A stretch of 43,173 nucleotides of DNA from the NCBI GenBank assembly GCA_900128565.1, contig LT635933.1, positions 1 to 43,173 on the forward strand. The letters run 5' to 3'. The position numbers were made by a program, and so were the translations under genes. This DNA comes from Stramenopiles sp. TOSAG23-6. Taxonomy: Eukaryota; Sar. Under the pieces are notes generated by a model that saw only the letters and a list, made by a program, of their open reading frames with translations, was not told the origin of the DNA and searched no databases. Of the stretch, positions 42,003-43,173 are shown one piece after another; the stretch's first letter is position 1, and every line of letters begins with the position of its first letter.

Positions 42003-43173
42003 TCAAATAATATACATAAATAATGTTGCCGCAATAAGGATTAAAATACTATAGGATTTCTTACTACTACTACTACCTTCTTCATCGTGATTTACTAATA
42101 TTTCACTTTCTTTTGTTCCTGTTTGACCAAAATTGGAAGAATCATCCTTCTTTTTATCCTTTGAATCATCAGAATTAGTATTTTCATCTCCATCTGGTTT
42201 TGTAACATCCGGAGTGTTATCAGTCATACCATAAACACCATTTAACAATTTCCAGTTTTTCCCACAAGCACCAGGTTCATGACCACAACAGTACGTCAAA
42301 CCTGGACATCCACTTTTATGTCCATCGCATTTCACCTTATCTGCAGAAGCAGCATCACATGGCATCTTGTGTGTATATAATATAATGTAAATTGTTCGAT
42401 AAATGAATAAAGAGTGATACTACAAAATATCATAATTAATTTCAATGTATTAAATACTTCGTACCATGCATATTTGTTCTTGATGAGCCCCACTTTTACT
42501 AGGAGATGATGTAAGACCTCGACACAGCCAGGGATCTAGAAATGACCCACCTACACATTTTTGCTTTGGTTGTCCAGTATTGGAATTTCTCAAACTATTT
42601 CCACAAATAAAACTTTGTATACCAGGATAGCCATCTAGATTTGTTTCACAGTTATACTCAGTAGGATAACAATCTGAACTCATTGCATTTGTACAAAGTT
42701 TGCACCCCTTGGAACATGAGCCATGTATTTTGGAAAAATATTTCAAAATGTTTTTTCGTTAGGTATAAAATTTCGTACGAAAAAAATTCAAAATTAAAAA
42801 AAATAAAACACACAGTGTCTGGATTTGGAGGTTCACAAGAATACTTGACTTCCTTTTTGAATCCCCACTCTTTCAAGGCATCCTTGATTTTGTGTCGCAC
42901 ATAGCATGAACAAATATTTTCAGAGTTTGAAATTTGTTAGATATGAAATTTTCTATAAAAAAAATAAATTTGAAATTCATGATCAAAATGTACATTGGAT
43001 ATAGAAGTGATATTGCAGAACCAGTACTCTCACATCGATCTTCTTCTGGACATACACTTTTAAAAGGTTCAACAAAATTACTTTCTATCCATGTCGGAGC
43101 AGTACCTTTACTCTTTGCGNCAGAACTTGTTGTTTTACTTTTATGGCATCCAGTATGAAACATGTCGTATCAA
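42003..43173 (-). CDS. Right-arm copy: Cys-rich surface protein, 5' partial
   Basis: Mirror of 1-1171. Introns at 42899-42993, 42723-42813 (introner-like) and 42366-42464 (GT-AG). The gene runs off the window edge. Confidence 0.6.

Larger units (their letters stand above)
21615..43173. repeat. Right arm of giant perfect inverted repeat
   Basis: Exact reverse complement of 1-21559. All genes, introns and intergenic regions of the left arm recur here in reverse order and on the opposite strand. The right-arm copies are listed below with their own coordinates. Confidence 0.97.

Noticed and set aside
1-43173. CRISPR array, bacterial operon or prophage
   Set aside because: No regular spacer repeats, no Shine-Dalgarno pattern, no bacterial or phage genes; spliced eukaryotic genes throughout.
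1-43173. Ciliate-type or other altered genetic code
   Set aside because: TAA, TAG and TGA each end at least one gene at the expected place (for example TAG for Get1-like, TGA for the ankyrin gene).
1-43173. Ancient segmental duplication
   Set aside because: The arms show no divergence at all, even in homopolymers and N positions, which an old duplication would have accumulated.

Overview
The window is nuclear-type DNA from a eukaryotic microbe. It is AT-rich and gene-dense, and it has spliced genes and typically eukaryotic proteins: XPC/Rad4, an Arf-GAP, Get1/WRB, an HMG-box protein, family I inorganic pyrophosphatase, a SUMO-like fold and ankyrin repeats. TAA, TAG and TGA all end genes, so the standard code is used. 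No rRNA, tRNA, plastid or viral hallmark gene was recognised. The supergroup cannot be fixed from this sequence.

Architecture: the whole window is one giant inverted repeat. Positions 1-21559 are the exact reverse complement of 21615-43173 (x pairs with 43174-x), including mirrored N bases. The arms are separated by a 55-nt T/G spacer (21560-21614). There is therefore about 21.6 kb of unique sequence. The right arm repeats the left in reverse order. A fold-back sequencing or assembly artefact is the simplest explanation, but a real palindromic chromosome arm cannot be excluded.

Unique arm, left to right: a Cys-rich surface protein (+, 5' partial); a Lys-rich coiled-coil protein (-); a basic Ala/Lys-rich protein (+); Get1/WRB-like (-); a 2OG-Fe(II) oxygenase fused to a SUMO-like domain (+); an Arf-GAP with five exons (-); a small protein with a lipidation-type N-terminus (+); inorganic pyrophosphatase (-, three exons); a 1799-aa HMG-box/EF-hand protein (-, two exons); XPC/Rad4 with a missing C-terminus (+, five exons); a secreted ankyrin protein (+, no introns); and an orphan Lys/Asn-rich gene (-) whose 5' end is lost at the palindrome centre. 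Genes mostly alternate in strand, with short convergent 3' gaps and 270-490 bp divergent promoters.

The most notable content is a family of about 14 closely related introns per arm (13 of them 91-140 nt, one about 160 nt). They always lie in sense orientation. Each starts GTAYG (or a close variant), contains an internal GTAC palindrome, a branch-point-like CCTAAC followed by a T-run/A-run hairpin, and ends about 10 nt after a T-run in CACAATAYAT. Reading frame and protein homology place the 3' boundary after a dinucleotide that is usually AT, sometimes TT, AA or GT, and AG only once. In most cases this dinucleotide repeats the last two bases of the upstream exon. These look like introner-type mobile introns that leave a 2-bp duplication and do not need a 3' AG. 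An ordinary GT-AG intron (710-808) lies in the same neighbourhood.

The genes do not form an obvious pathway. They look like a random sample of housekeeping genes (protein targeting, vesicle traffic, DNA repair, pyrophosphate metabolism) mixed with lineage-specific ones.
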